A DNA stretch of 64,000 bases from Nematostella vectensis (taxonomy: Eukaryota > Cnidaria > Anthozoa > Actiniaria > Edwardsiidae): positions 14,998,442-15,062,441 of the forward strand of contig NC_064045.1 of NCBI RefSeq assembly GCF_932526225.1, given 5' to 3'. Below are positions 11,852 through 22,899 of the stretch, in pieces. Position 1 is the stretch's first letter. The number at the start of each line of letters is the position of its first letter. A program made the translations under genes and the position numbers. The notes beneath the pieces were generated by a model. That model searched no databases, had not been told where the DNA came from, and saw nothing but the letters and a program-made list of their open reading frames with translations.

Positions 11852-14800
11852 ATGACTTGTGCGAATTGCACGGGCTGTGTACCTTTGGTGTACGATAAGT
11901 GCTCAAAGCAAGCCCTGGGGACCCTCTTTCTATCCTTCCTTGATGAATCCAGCTGGAATCAAGGCCTCAGAACGTTCATCTACCTTATAGCGCTGTTATG
12001 GTGTTTCATGGGGGTCGCTATCGTCTCAGATATATTCATGTGTGCTATTGAAACCATCACAAGTAAAACCAAGAAGGTAAAAATAGCCAAGCAAAACAGC
12101 TCGGAAATTATAGAAGTGGAGGTCCGTGTATGGAATGAGACGGTTGCTAACTTGACTCTTATGGCGCTGGGTTCCTCCGCGCCTGAAATTCTGCTCTCTA
12201 TCATCGAAATTACCATTATGAATGGATTCGAGGCCGGCGCGCTGGGCCCGAGCACTATTGTAGGGTCAGCAGCGTTTAACCTTCTCTGCATCACCGCCGT
12301 ATGTGTGATGGCTGTGCCGAAGTTCGAGACCCGACGTATAAAATCCATGAACGTGTTCGCAGTGACGGCCATCACGTCCCTTCTGGCTTATATCTGGTTA
12401 TTCATCATTCTCTCCGTTAACACGAAGGACGTGGTGGAGCTCTGGGAGGCGATCCTGACTTTCTTGTTCTTCCCCATTCTTGTTATTATCGCGTACATCA
12501 TGGATAAGAACTACTGCTGTCCCGGGAGGGTTGAGCCTGAAGGAATGCTGGAGTTGGGTGAGTCTACACGATAACTGCAAGTGGCCTGATGTTCTTGTTA
12601 ATAAAGGCTAATTCATACTAAATCAAAAAAGCAACTTGAAAAAAGATATAAAACATATATATCATAATAGTTTGATATCATTCCGTTAACTGTAGTTGCT
12701 TTCTCTGTCGATTTCTCTAACTACTGAAATATATCTACTTGCTTTTTTCAAGATTCCCAATTTTTAATCCACAGAAATTAAAAGAGTTTGAAAAAAAGGA
12801 GTCATTATTTTAAGTATTATATCTAAGACAATAAAGGCTAAGAGTTAAAGGATCTCTACCCGGAAAAATAAATTATAGGCAATATGTTATAAAGTTGTTG
12901 TTTTTAAGAGAGCCCACCTGCTCTAATTAAAAAATTTTCCTTGAGAACATCAGTAGCAGTTTATGGGTGTTTGGTTTTCCGTTAGAGACAATTTCCTGCG
13001 CTTAACGGGTTTTGTAGATGTTTGTGGTAGTGCTTGACGGTGTTATGTCTTCTATCCAGTAATTCTTATGGGGAATTATTTGTTATTTCTAAAATCTTCC
13101 TCATGATACTAAACAAAATAATGAAAAATGTCAATCATTCTGCTTTTTAAAACCAAATAAGAGTATAGTATGTGTCTAATTCTAGATCAGATTGCTTCCG
13201 GTGTTTTATTTTGACACTTCATTTCATCCAAATAAAATATTTAAATTAAAAAAAAATGTCTGATATGATAATAGGGCATTTTTTGCACTAAAACAAATTT
13301 ATAATTCAAGAATGTTGGCATAGGAAAAGATAGGTATAATATTATAATTTTCGTTTTTTCTGAAAAGAAACAACAATTAAAAAGAAAAGAATTACCTAGC
13401 AAAAAGGTTGCATGGTAAATATTATACAACTGGTATAACATACCCACATTAACCTGAGGGGGGGAGGGCATCGGGTTACAGTCATACATATCGATATGGA
13501 AAAAGCTGCAAGAGCAGGATCAATTGAATTGGGTGACTCCCCCCCCCCCTCCCAACTCTGGATACTTTCTGGAACAGCAGTTGTATTATCCACCCTCTAC
13601 ATGCTCATTTTCTATGTTTGCAAGCCCCCCCTTTCCCTTTCCCTCTAAAAGTCCTGATATGCCAATTGTGCTACCCTTGATAATGACTGATTTCTAATAC
13701 CCTAATGATTAAATTTGGCTTTTTCATGAGTGACTTTTGGTTATATATCCATGTGCCAATTCACCCCCTGTAAGACTTTAGGAAAACATGTTGGTCTAGG
13801 AAATGCAGAAAACAATAATTTGTATGCTTAAAAATAGGAGGTAGTTTGTTGTTAAAACATTATGAGTTTCTTGAAAAAAACAGAATATATTATTTATCAG
13901 ACTTATTGAAGTCCATCCAACAATTGTTATGTCAGGCAGGTGGTATTTGCTATTTGAATATATAAAGGAGTTTAAATACATTAGTATAATCTAGAAAAGT
14001 TCTTGACTTTCATAAAACTCTAACAAAAGATAAAAAATGCAATTGTTTATTTCCATAGTGACTAACCAGTACTTATGATGTATGTCCTAGCTTATCTAAA
14101 ATGTACATTAACCCAAAAATGGTAAGAGTTAGGTAAAGACCATTCATTTTAAAGGTATAGATAATAATAAGATTGTTAAAATAATGTCTTAATGATAACA
14201 ATGTGAGAGCCACACATACAGTACACATAAATATATGCTTGGAAATGTCATCTTATTATCAGGATTTAGTTATGTGACCTATTATCACCATGTGAACTAA
14301 AAGGCATAATTTTAGTTGGCTAATACAAAAAAATAATGAATTGAGATGTGATAGCAAAAACATAGAAACAATTTTCTCTTCGGAGCAGTCTAGTAATAGA
14401 CTAGGATGTAAACAAACACATTTCTGTTTTATTGTTCTTTGTTTCATTTAACTCTCACAGGAAATGCTTCATTAGTCGGTAGATATTGATGAGGTCTTTT
14501 TTGCAGAGGAGGGAGACAAAAAGTTCCACCTTTCGACAGAAGACCCAGAAGTAGAGGGATTTATTAAGGTTTGCTATTACCTGATACATCAAAATACTAT
14601 TACCTCCACAATACACTCAAACCCCACCCACCCACATCCACCACCCCCGACACCTTTGAATACACAAATCCCTCCTTTCCCCTCCCCCACACTCTACAAC
14701 CCTCCTCTCCCCTCCCCCACACTCTACACCCCGCCATCCCCTCCCCCACACTTTACACCCCGCCATCCCCTCCCCCACACTCTACACCCCGCCATCCCCT

Positions 14801-17800
14801 CCCCCACACTTTACACCCCGCCATCCCCTATCCCACACTCTACACCCCGCCATCCCCTCCCCCACACTCCACCATCCCCTCCACCTTTATGATACCCACA
14901 ACCCATTCCTCTCTTAGACCACCAACTTAACTGACTCCAGGCTAAACATCTTACCAGTCAAATTAATGCTATTTTACACTGCTTTACAAGCATAATTAAC
15001 ATTCCTCCACACCCCGCCATCCCCTCCACCTTTATGATACCAACAACCCATTCCTCTCTCAGACCACCAACTTAACTGACTTCAGGCTAAACATCTTACC
15101 AGTCAAATGAATGCTATTTTCACACTACTTTACAAGCATAACATTCTGGTTCCCAGAGCTCCTCCGCTGTTGTGTGTCGGAGGCTCTGGAAGCAGATGGT
15201 TATGGGCAAATTTGATTGGCTGTGAAAAATGCCTGCGTAATGATTTGAAATTTGCACACACTACTGCGCAACGCGTTTATTTCCGGTAGATAGCATTCAC
15301 TTCCGATATAACTTGGCAAAAAGCTACGCTTGTACCGAAACCTGGGAATTATGCATCTATCAGCGGCTTAGCCCAAGTTGCGACTCCCGGGAATTTGTCA
15401 AAATCCCTTACAAAACTTAAAAAAAAAACCCGGGGAGCAGGGCGGAAAAAATGACAAAATCCCGTACCCCAGGGATCAATTCATGAAGAATTTTCTTGGT
15501 GACTCTTAACAACATAAGATAACATAGTGCATGCACAGTGTGATCATTGCCGAGGCCTCAAACAAACGTTTTGCAACTTGTTCACGGTATGGCCACGATA
15601 GTTTACGGATTGTTATGACGTTTTTTTGTCGTTTTCTATTCGCTTTAGAGGAAGGTAAAATGTTTTTCTTCGTTGTATCAATGTACGAGAAAGAATTTCA
15701 GTGGGTCTTAGTGCCAATAGATGAGCAGGTTATTGTTTATTTGAATCACTATGCGACGAATTATGGTCGTCGATGAGCTCCAGACACGAGCGCAAAAAGC
15801 TGGAAGCCAGTCACACGCGTTCTTGTCTGATTTACCGCTGACCAAACAAATCCCCAGTCCCCGGGGGTCGAATCCCGGGGGAAGCCGCTGATAGATGCAT
15901 TATACTAAGAAAATCCATGTTCAAATAAAGCGGTGTATAGATGATAGCTCACGTGAAACTAAGCGAGGAATTAATGAAAGATCAAGGCAATTCGCGCAGG
16001 TAAAAATGGAAAATACTAACATGTTTTATTGTAAATTACAACGGGAATCGTATACCAAAGTCGAGACGTATTGTTTTGTTGGTCTCTTCGTTATGGCGGG
16101 ATTATGACGCCAAGTGAGCAAAGTGCCGGTGATACAAAGTGCCGGTGATACAAAGTGCCGGTGATGCAAAGTGCCGGTGATACAAAGTGCCGGTGATACA
16201 AAGTGCCGGTGATGCAAAGTGCCGGTGATACAAAGTGCCGGTGATACAAAGTGCCGGTGATACAAAGTGCCGGTGATACAAAGTGCCGGTGATGCAACAG
16301 TGCCAGTGATACAAAGTGCCGGTGATACAAAGTGCCGGTGATACAAACTGCCGGTGATACAAACTGCCGGTGATACAAAGTGCCGGTGATACAAAGTGCC
16401 GGTGATACAAACTGCCGGTGATACAAACTGCCGGTGATACAAACTGCCGGTGATACAAAGTGCCGGTGATACGAAGTGCCGGTGATGCAACAGTGCCGGG
16501 AAAAACTCGCACTGACTGTTTTTGCTTTGATTTCAAATTAAAATTGAAGCCAATATTTGAAAGTCCGACAACCAGCGCTTCCTCAAAATGATTGTCCGCC
16601 ATCTTGCAAACGATAAACCGGAAGAGAGATATATCGACAAACTGAAAGTCCCGGATTGTCCTAGAATCTCCGCTTTTCGTCTGCTACCAGAGCCTCCGGC
16701 GGGGAGTATGACTGAGGAGCTCTGGGAACGAGAATGCATAATTAATCGCAGCATTATGTTCCATCATGTCCACAGGAAGTGAGCCAGATTCCGGATATTA
16801 CTGAAGATGACACAGCTAAGCTGGTGGCAGCTCACATCAAAGCCAAGCAACCAAAGAATTATGGGTACTACCGAGTTGGTGCAATACGAAATATCGGCGG
16901 CGGTCACAAACTGAAGCCTAAAATGGACCCAAGACTTAACATGGTGTGTATGAGGTATTTTTGACCAAATAGTGGAATCCCATTAGAGCTGGCATTAATA
17001 TATTTACCCATCAGAGCTCGTATTAATATATTTACCCATCAGAGCTCGTATTAATATATTTACCCATCAGAGCTCGTATTAATATATTTACCCATCAGAG
17101 CTCGTATTAATATATTTACCCATCAGAGCTCGTATTAATATATTTACCTTTCAGAGCTCGTATTAATATATTTACCCATCCGAGCTCGTATTAATATATT
17201 TACCCATTAGAGCTGGCATTAATATATTTACCCTTTCCCGCTGAGTTTCATATTTAATTTTTTCTCCAAGATCTATGAAGAGTTGTCTGAAGTTGGTTTT
17301 TCTACCTCTGGCGCATCAACTATCCTACACGGGAAGAAAGGTATGGGTGATCAGCTATCCTACACGGAAAGAAAGTAATGGGTGGTATGTTTGCAGTACA
17401 ACGTTGGACTTTCTGCATTTTTTTAATAGAATTCACGTGTTTATTTTGATTGGCAAAGACTCACAACAAAATAAACACAGACATTGCTGCGTTTGTCACG
17501 CCAGAGTGGCGAAAACATAAAATCTTTCAATGAGAAAAAAACTCTTTTTGACAAAGAAACTTAATTCTGGCTGGTTCGAGAGCTGAATAAGTTGCTTTTG
17601 TTGTTGTTAGTAGGTCGCTAAAAACGTGCAAATTTGCCATCCAAAAATGTCACGTGATTTCTTAAGTCGAGTAAGTCGACTAGTATTTGTGGAGAAACAC
17701 GTATAAGGCAGACAGTTTAGATATAAAACACAAATAAGGCAGACAGTTTAGATATAGAAATTGGACGGACACACGAAAGGGTCATTATGGATTGACTAAT

Positions 17801-20800
17801 TCATCGCATGAAACATTAATTTTCTTCTTTCAGATGCGATCAAACCTGCTGTCATTGAGTTCGCGACGACAAAGTGTGCAGTAATGGAGAATGACAAACT
17901 AGTCAAGATCGGTGTCATGAGGTCTGGAAATCTGAACGTTAGCGCCTCCGTTAAGTAAGTAATGGGACGATCTTCTCGAGAATTAGTGAAAACGTTATAA
18001 AGTTCCGTATAAGTTGTTTTTTGTTTTTGTTATTTTGCCACTAAAAGCCTGAGCGCGAGCGAGGTTATCATACAAAAAGTGACGGGATTTGTAGAGGCAA
18101 GTCCATTGTTCTCTTATTTCCTTGGTCTAATCATACTCTTGTCCGTTTAGCTTGGTCTAATCATACTCTTGTCCGCTTAGCTTGCTTTAATCATGCTCTT
18201 GTCCGTTTAGCTTGGTCTAATCATACTCTTGTCCGCTTAGCTTGGCCTAATCACGCTCATGTCCGTTTAGCTTGCTCTAAACATACTCTTGTCCGTTTAG
18301 CTTGCTCTAAACATACTCTTGTCCGTTTAGCTTGCTTTAAACATACTCTTGTCCGTTTAGCTTCGAGACGATTGACGGCACGGCCGAGTCTGGCTCTGAC
18401 TATGTTGCCAAGAAAGACGTGATGGTATTTAAGCCAGGAGAGACACTCAAGCACTTGGACATTGAGATTATCGACGACAATGAGTGGGAGGAGAACGAGA
18501 TCTTCTTTGTCAAGTTGGCTCCTTACGACATGAAGGACGCAGGGACTGTGGTCGGCAAGCAGAGCATCACAGAGATCACAATCATCAACGATGATGGTAG
18601 GTCATCATCACAACCATCAATGATGATGGTAAGTCATCATCACAACCATCAACAATGATGGTAAGTCATCATCACAATCATCAACGATGATGGTAAGTCA
18701 TCATCACAACCATCAACGATGATGGTAAGTCATCATCACAATCATCAACGATGATGGTAAGTCATCATCACAATCATCAACGATGATGGTAAGTCATCAT
18801 CACAACTATCAACGATGATGGTAAGTCATCATCACAACCATCAACGATGATAGTAGGTCATCATCACAATCATCAACGATGATGGTAAGTCATCATCACA
18901 ATCATCAACGATGATGCTAAGTCATAATTACAAGAGTACAATCATCAAGGATGATGGTAAGTCATCATCACAATCATCAAGGATGATGGTAAGTCATCAT
19001 CACAATCATCAACGATGATGATAGGTCATCATTACAATCATCAACGATGATGGTAAGTCATCATCACAATCATCAACGATGATGGTAAGTCATCATCACA
19101 ATAATCAACGATGATGGTTGGTCATCATCACAACCATCAACGATGATGCTAAGTCATAATTACAATCATCAACGTTTTTGCATTATCTCTTCTTCTAGAA
19201 CCTGGAGTGCTATCCTTGCAAAAACCTAGCTTTGTGATCAAGGAGAGCATAGGGAAAGCGAACTTCCTGGTGGAACGGACAGGTGGTACTGATGGCACCA
19301 TAAAGGTGACCTGGAAAACAACAGACCAGTCAGCCATCAATGGGAAGGACTACCATGGGGGAATAGGGGAGCTGGTCTTTGAACACGGGGAACAGATGAA
19401 AGACATCACGATAGAAATAATGGATGACAAGGCATTTGAAAAAGACGAGTGTTTCCTCCTTGAGATTATGGATCCCACTGGTGGAGCAACGCTTGGCAAG
19501 ATCACGCGATCAGTCGTCACTATCGTCAATGACGACGGTGAGATATAAGCACATGCACAGCTCGTATGTAGAATGCATCTGTTTGATTGGGTTGTCATCT
19601 GTCAATATTCGCCCTTTTTATCTTTTCATAAAAAAAAGATGCTCCCCTCTAATTTCTACGTCATTAACGCTGGATTTATTGAATCCCTATAGAGTACAAG
19701 CGTCTGTTTGACCGTGTTGTCGCCCTCACCCATCTCAACCTGGACAGACTAGAGCTTGGCTCCTCATCCTGGGGACAGCAGTTTCGTGACGCCCTGTCTG
19801 TCAATGGTGGTGATATTGAGAACGCGACCACCATGGACTACATCATGCACTTCTTAACACTTGCCTGGAAGGTACAATTAGCCAGGGGGGTACATGCACT
19901 TCTTAACACTTGCCTAGAAGGTACAGTTAGCCAGGGTGGTATAATAAGCCAGGGGGGTTCAGTTACCCAGGGGGGTACAGTTACCCAGGGGGGGACAGTT
20001 AGCCAGGGGGGTACAATTAGCCAGGGGGGACAGTTAGCCAGGGGGGGACAGTTAGCCAGAGGGTACAGTTAGCCAGGGGGGTACAGTTACCCAGGGGGGT
20101 ACAGTTAGCCAGGGGGGTACAGTTAGCCAGGGGATACAGTTAGCCAGGTGGGTACAGTTAGCCAGAGGGTACAGTTAGCCAGGGGGGTACAGTTAGCCAG
20201 GGGGGTACAGTTAGCCAGGGGGGAACAATTAGCCAGGGGGGACAAGTAGCCAGGGGGGACAGTTACCCAGGGGATACAGTTAGCCAGAGGGTACAGTTAG
20301 CCAGGGGGTACAATTAGCCAGGGGGGTTCAGTTACCCAGGGGGGACAGTTAGCCAGGGGGTACAGTTAGCCAGGGGGGTACAATTAGCCAGGGGGGACAG
20401 TTAGCCAGGGGGGGACAGTTAGCCAGGGGGGAACAATTAGCCAGGGGGGACAGTTACCCAGGGGGGTACAGTTAGCCAGGGGGTTACAGTTAGCCAGGGG
20501 ATACAGTTAGCCAGGTGGGTACAGTTAGCCAGAGGGTACAGTTAGCCAGGGGGGTACAGTTAGCCAGGGGGGTACAGTTAGCCAGGGGGGAACAATTAGC
20601 CAGGGGGGGACAGTTAGCCAGGGGGTACAGTTAGCCAGGGGGGGGACAGTTAGCCAGGGGGTACAGTTAGCCAGGGGGGACAGTTAGCCAGGGGGTACAG
20701 TTAGCCAGGGGGGACAGTTATTCAGGGGGTACAGTTAGCCAGGGGGTACAGTTAGCCAGGGGGTACAGTTAGCCAGGGGGGGACAGTTACCCAGGGGGTA

Positions 20801-22899
20801 CAGTTAGCCAGGGAGTACAGTTACCCAGGGGGGTACAGTTAGCCAGGGGGTACAGTTAGCCAGGGGGGGACAGTTAGCCAGGGGGGGACAGTTAGCCAGG
20901 GGGGTACAGTTACCCAGGGGGGTACAGTTAGCCAGGGGGTACAGTTAGCCAGGGGGGACAGTTAGCCAGGGGGTACAGTCAGGCAGGGGGGAACAGGTAG
21001 CTGGGTGGTAAGTTAACTAAGGATCCAGTTTGCTAGGGGGTACATTTGCCAGGGGGGTACAGTTTGTTGGGCCGTACAGAAAGTCAGTGAGTACAGTTAA
21101 CCAAGAAAACGGTTAGCCAGGAAGATGCAGTACAGTTTGCCAGGGGAACTGTTTGCTGAGTGGTAGAGAGTCAGGACTACATCATGCACTTCTTCTAGAT
21201 GCAAGTATGACTGGTGGGAGGGGGACATTTTGACAAGAACTATTAAGACATCATAAAAAGTTTGCTGTTGAATTTGTTACAACCTCATCTCTGTATCTTT
21301 TCCAGGTAATCTTTGCAGCTGTCCCCCCCTGCACCTGGGCAGGTGGATGGGTGACCTTCTCTGTCGCACTTTGCTTCATTGGTATCCTGACAGCAATAGT
21401 GGGTGACCTAGCTACCATATTTGGATGTCTAGTTGGCCTGAAGAATGAAGTGACTGCTTTCACATTTGTGGCCCTGGGTACCAGTCTCCCTGATCTGTTT
21501 GCTAGCAAAGCGGCAGCCATAAACGAGAAGTACGCAGATGCGTGTATTGGGAATGTGACGGGGAGTAACTCAGTCAATGTGTTTCTGGGCCTTGGCACAC
21601 CGTGGGTTATTGCGACAATATACCACAAGATTGTCAATGTAAGTAAATATGCAATCAGTTATACCCCAATATATCACTGAATCGCCAGTTAACACATGAC
21701 CGTAAATATGTGACCCACCCCATCTCCCTCCATTTGTAGTTCACCTTCCTATCCATTCCCTACTACTTGTGACTGAACACTCCCCCATCTCTCTCTACTT
21801 GTGACTCAACCCTCCCCCATCTCTCTCTACTTGTGACTCACCCCTCCCCAATCTCCCTCTACTTCTGACTCACCCCTCCCCCATCTCTCACTACTCGTGA
21901 CTCACCCCTCCCCCATCTCTCTCCACTTGTGACACACCCCTCCCCCATCTCTCTCTACTTGTGACTCACCCCTCCCCTATCTCCCTCTACTTCTGACTCA
22001 CCCCTCCCCCATCTCTCACTACTTGTGACTAACCCCTCCCCCATCTCTCTCCACTTGTGACACACCCCTCCCCCATCTCTCTCTACTTGTGACTCACCCC
22101 TCCCCCATCTCTCTCTACTTGTGACTCACCCCCCCTATCTCTCTCTACTTGTGACTCACCCCTCCCCTATCTCTCTCTCTACTTGTGACTGAACACTCCC
22201 CCATCTCTCTCTACTTGTGACTCCCCCCCATCTCTCTCCACTTGTGACACACCCCTCCCCTATCTCTCTCTACTTGTGACACACCCCTCCCCTATATCTC
22301 TCTACTTGTGACACACCCCTCCCCTGTCTCCCTATGTTTGTAACTCACCCCTCCCCTGTCTCCCTATGTTTGTAACTCACCTACCCCTCCCTGTCTCCCA
22401 CTATTTGTGACTCAACCCTCCCGTCTCCCTCTCTTTGTAACTCACCCACCCCTCCCTGTCTCCCACTATTTGTGACTCAACCCTCCCGTCTCCCTCTCTT
22501 TGTAACTCACCCACCCCTTCCTGTCTCCCACTATTTGTGACTCGCCCCTCCGCTGTATCCCTCTGTTTGTAACTCACCCACCCCTCCCCTGTCTCCCTCT
22601 GATTGTAACTCACCCCATGTCTATCTGTTTGTGACCCTCCCCTCCATGTCTCCCCACAGCCCAACAAGCCGTTTGCTGTCAATGCGGGATCCCTGGTGAC
22701 TAGTGTGGTGACATATACTGTGTGCGCCATTCTGTGCCTTGGGGTGATTCTCCTGCGTCGCTATGTCAAGCCCCTGGGTGGGGCGGAGCTTGGCGGGCCA
22801 TCTTGGAGCAAGTTTTCTACAGGGGTGTTCTTTATCTGCCTTTGGATTATTTACGTTTTGATATCTGCTTTAGTGGCTTATGGTCATGTGACCTTTTAG
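11852..22899 (+). CDS. SLC8A: Na+/Ca2+ exchanger (SLC8 / NCX family), 9 exons
   Basis: Plasma-membrane antiporter that exports Ca2+ in exchange for Na+. Exons: 11852-12557, 14507-14568, 16776-16947, 17834-17954, 18361-18596, 19199-19537, 19693-19871, 21306-21638, 22660-22899. All have GT/AG borders and compatible phases, giving 795 residues (vertebrate NCX1 is about 970, so the cytosolic loop is shorter). Exon 1 holds the first membrane half, with alpha-1 repeat motifs ALGSSAPE (about 106-112) and GPSTIVGSAAFN (about 132-143). Exons 4-5 encode Calx-beta domain 1 (about 314-432, ending in INDDG) and exon 6 Calx-beta 2 (about 433-545, ending VNDDG). Exon 8 carries alpha-2 (ALGTSLPD, GNVTGSNSVNVFLG), and exon 9 the last helices, ending AYGHVTF. 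An in-frame TAG lies 27 bp before the ATG. No cleaved signal peptide is obvious, so an upstream exon could have been missed. The sixth coding exon fixes the second Calx-beta domain as one exon. Confidence 0.95.
12558..14506. other. Exchanger intron 1
   Basis: AT-rich intron of 1.95 kb between the alpha-1 exon and a 62-bp linker exon. It contains a run of C near 13540 and pyrimidine-rich patches but no tandem array, transposon end or other exon-like block that I can see. Confidence 0.6.
14640..15125. repeat. Pyrimidine-rich 31-bp minisatellite and a 120-bp duplication (NCX intron 2)
   Basis: From about 14675 to 14875 a unit containing CCATCCCCTCCCCCACACT is repeated about seven times. Its end is followed by a larger tandem duplication: the segment starting CCCCTCCACCTTTATGATAC at about 14875-14985 recurs at about 15018-15125 with few differences. 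The plus-strand frames across the array (119 and 78 codons, rich in Pro, His and Thr) are by-products. Confidence 0.85.
15352..15899. mobile_element. Nested MITE with TTA target duplication (PIF/Harbinger-like)
   Basis: Inverted ends TGCATCTATCAGCGGCTT and AAGCCGCTGATAGATGCA are flanked by TTA on both sides (15349-15351, 15900-15902). A three-base TWA duplication is typical of PIF/Harbinger elements. The ends also carry CCCGGGA-type repeats just inside. The 81-codon plus-strand frame at 15531-15776 lies inside and has no recognised domain. The element sits within the larger transposon, so it inserted later. Confidence 0.75.
16116..16499. repeat. 16-bp minisatellite, about 24 copies (NCX intron 2)
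   Basis: The unit ACAAAGTGCCGGTGAT repeats with few variants (ACAAACTGCC, GCAACAGTGCC). Because 16 is not a multiple of 3, all three frames are used in turn, which yields three overlapping minus-strand frames of 111-166 codons. None is a credible gene. Confidence 0.95.
16975..17235. repeat. 28-bp minisatellite, about 9 copies (NCX intron 3)
   Basis: Units with CAGAGCTCGTATTAATATAT followed by TTACCCAT begin about 30 bp after the exon 3 donor. The first and last copies carry the variant GAGCTGGCATTAAT. The array does not include the donor itself. Confidence 0.93.
18121..18360 (+). repeat. 30-bp array copying the NCX exon 5 splice acceptor
   Basis: Eight copies of a 30-bp unit with ACTCTTGTCCGTTTAG followed by CTT. 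The last copy is the true splice acceptor of exon 5 (AG at 18359-18360, then CTTCGAGACG). Every unit therefore carries a pyrimidine tract plus AG plus the first three exon bases. Using any upstream copy would insert CTTGGTCTAA-like sequence and bring an in-frame TAA at the third codon. Confidence 0.93.
18575..19170 (+). repeat. 32-bp array copying the NCX exon 5 splice donor
   Basis: About 18 units of 32 bp, each containing ACAATCATCAACGATGATG followed by GTAAGTC. The first unit is the actual 3' end of exon 5 (coding TIINDD) with its donor at 18597. The array thus lays out many near-perfect copies of the exon end and donor in the intron, stopping shortly before exon 6. Confidence 0.95.
19845..21200 (+). 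repeat. G-rich 18-bp minisatellite seeded on the NCX exon 7 donor
   Basis: The end of exon 7 plus its donor (ATGCACTTCTTAACACTTGC...AAGGTACA) is duplicated once, 47 bp downstream (19892-19930). The sequence then collapses into about 60 copies of an 18-bp unit of the type TTAGCCAGGGGGGTACAG. G-runs of 4-7 recur on the plus strand. At the far end (21174-21193) the exon 7 phrase GGACTACATCATGCACTTCT appears again, so exon fragments bracket the array. Confidence 0.93.
21751..22655 (+). repeat. C/T-rich 30-32-bp array running up to the NCX exon 9 acceptor
   Basis: About 28 units with TGACTCACCCCTCCCCCATC and TCTCTCTACTTG variants fill intron 8. The last degenerate unit (CCTCCATGTCTCCCCACAG) supplies the pyrimidine tract and acceptor of exon 9 at 22660. 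The TGTCTCCCAC phrase of the later units is clearly related to that acceptor. Confidence 0.88.

Larger units (their letters stand above)
15143..16735. mobile_element. Non-autonomous DNA transposon with about 55-bp inverted ends (NCX intron 2)
   Basis: The left end (ATTCTGGTTCCCAGAGCTCC, then GGAGGCTCTGG) is mirrored at the right end (CCAGAGCCTCCG, then GGAGCTCTGGGAACGAGAAT). GCATAA flanks both sides (15136-15141 and 16736-16741), a likely target-site duplication. The interior holds a second nested element and a 16-bp minisatellite and no transposase-like frame. The family is not identified. Confidence 0.75.
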
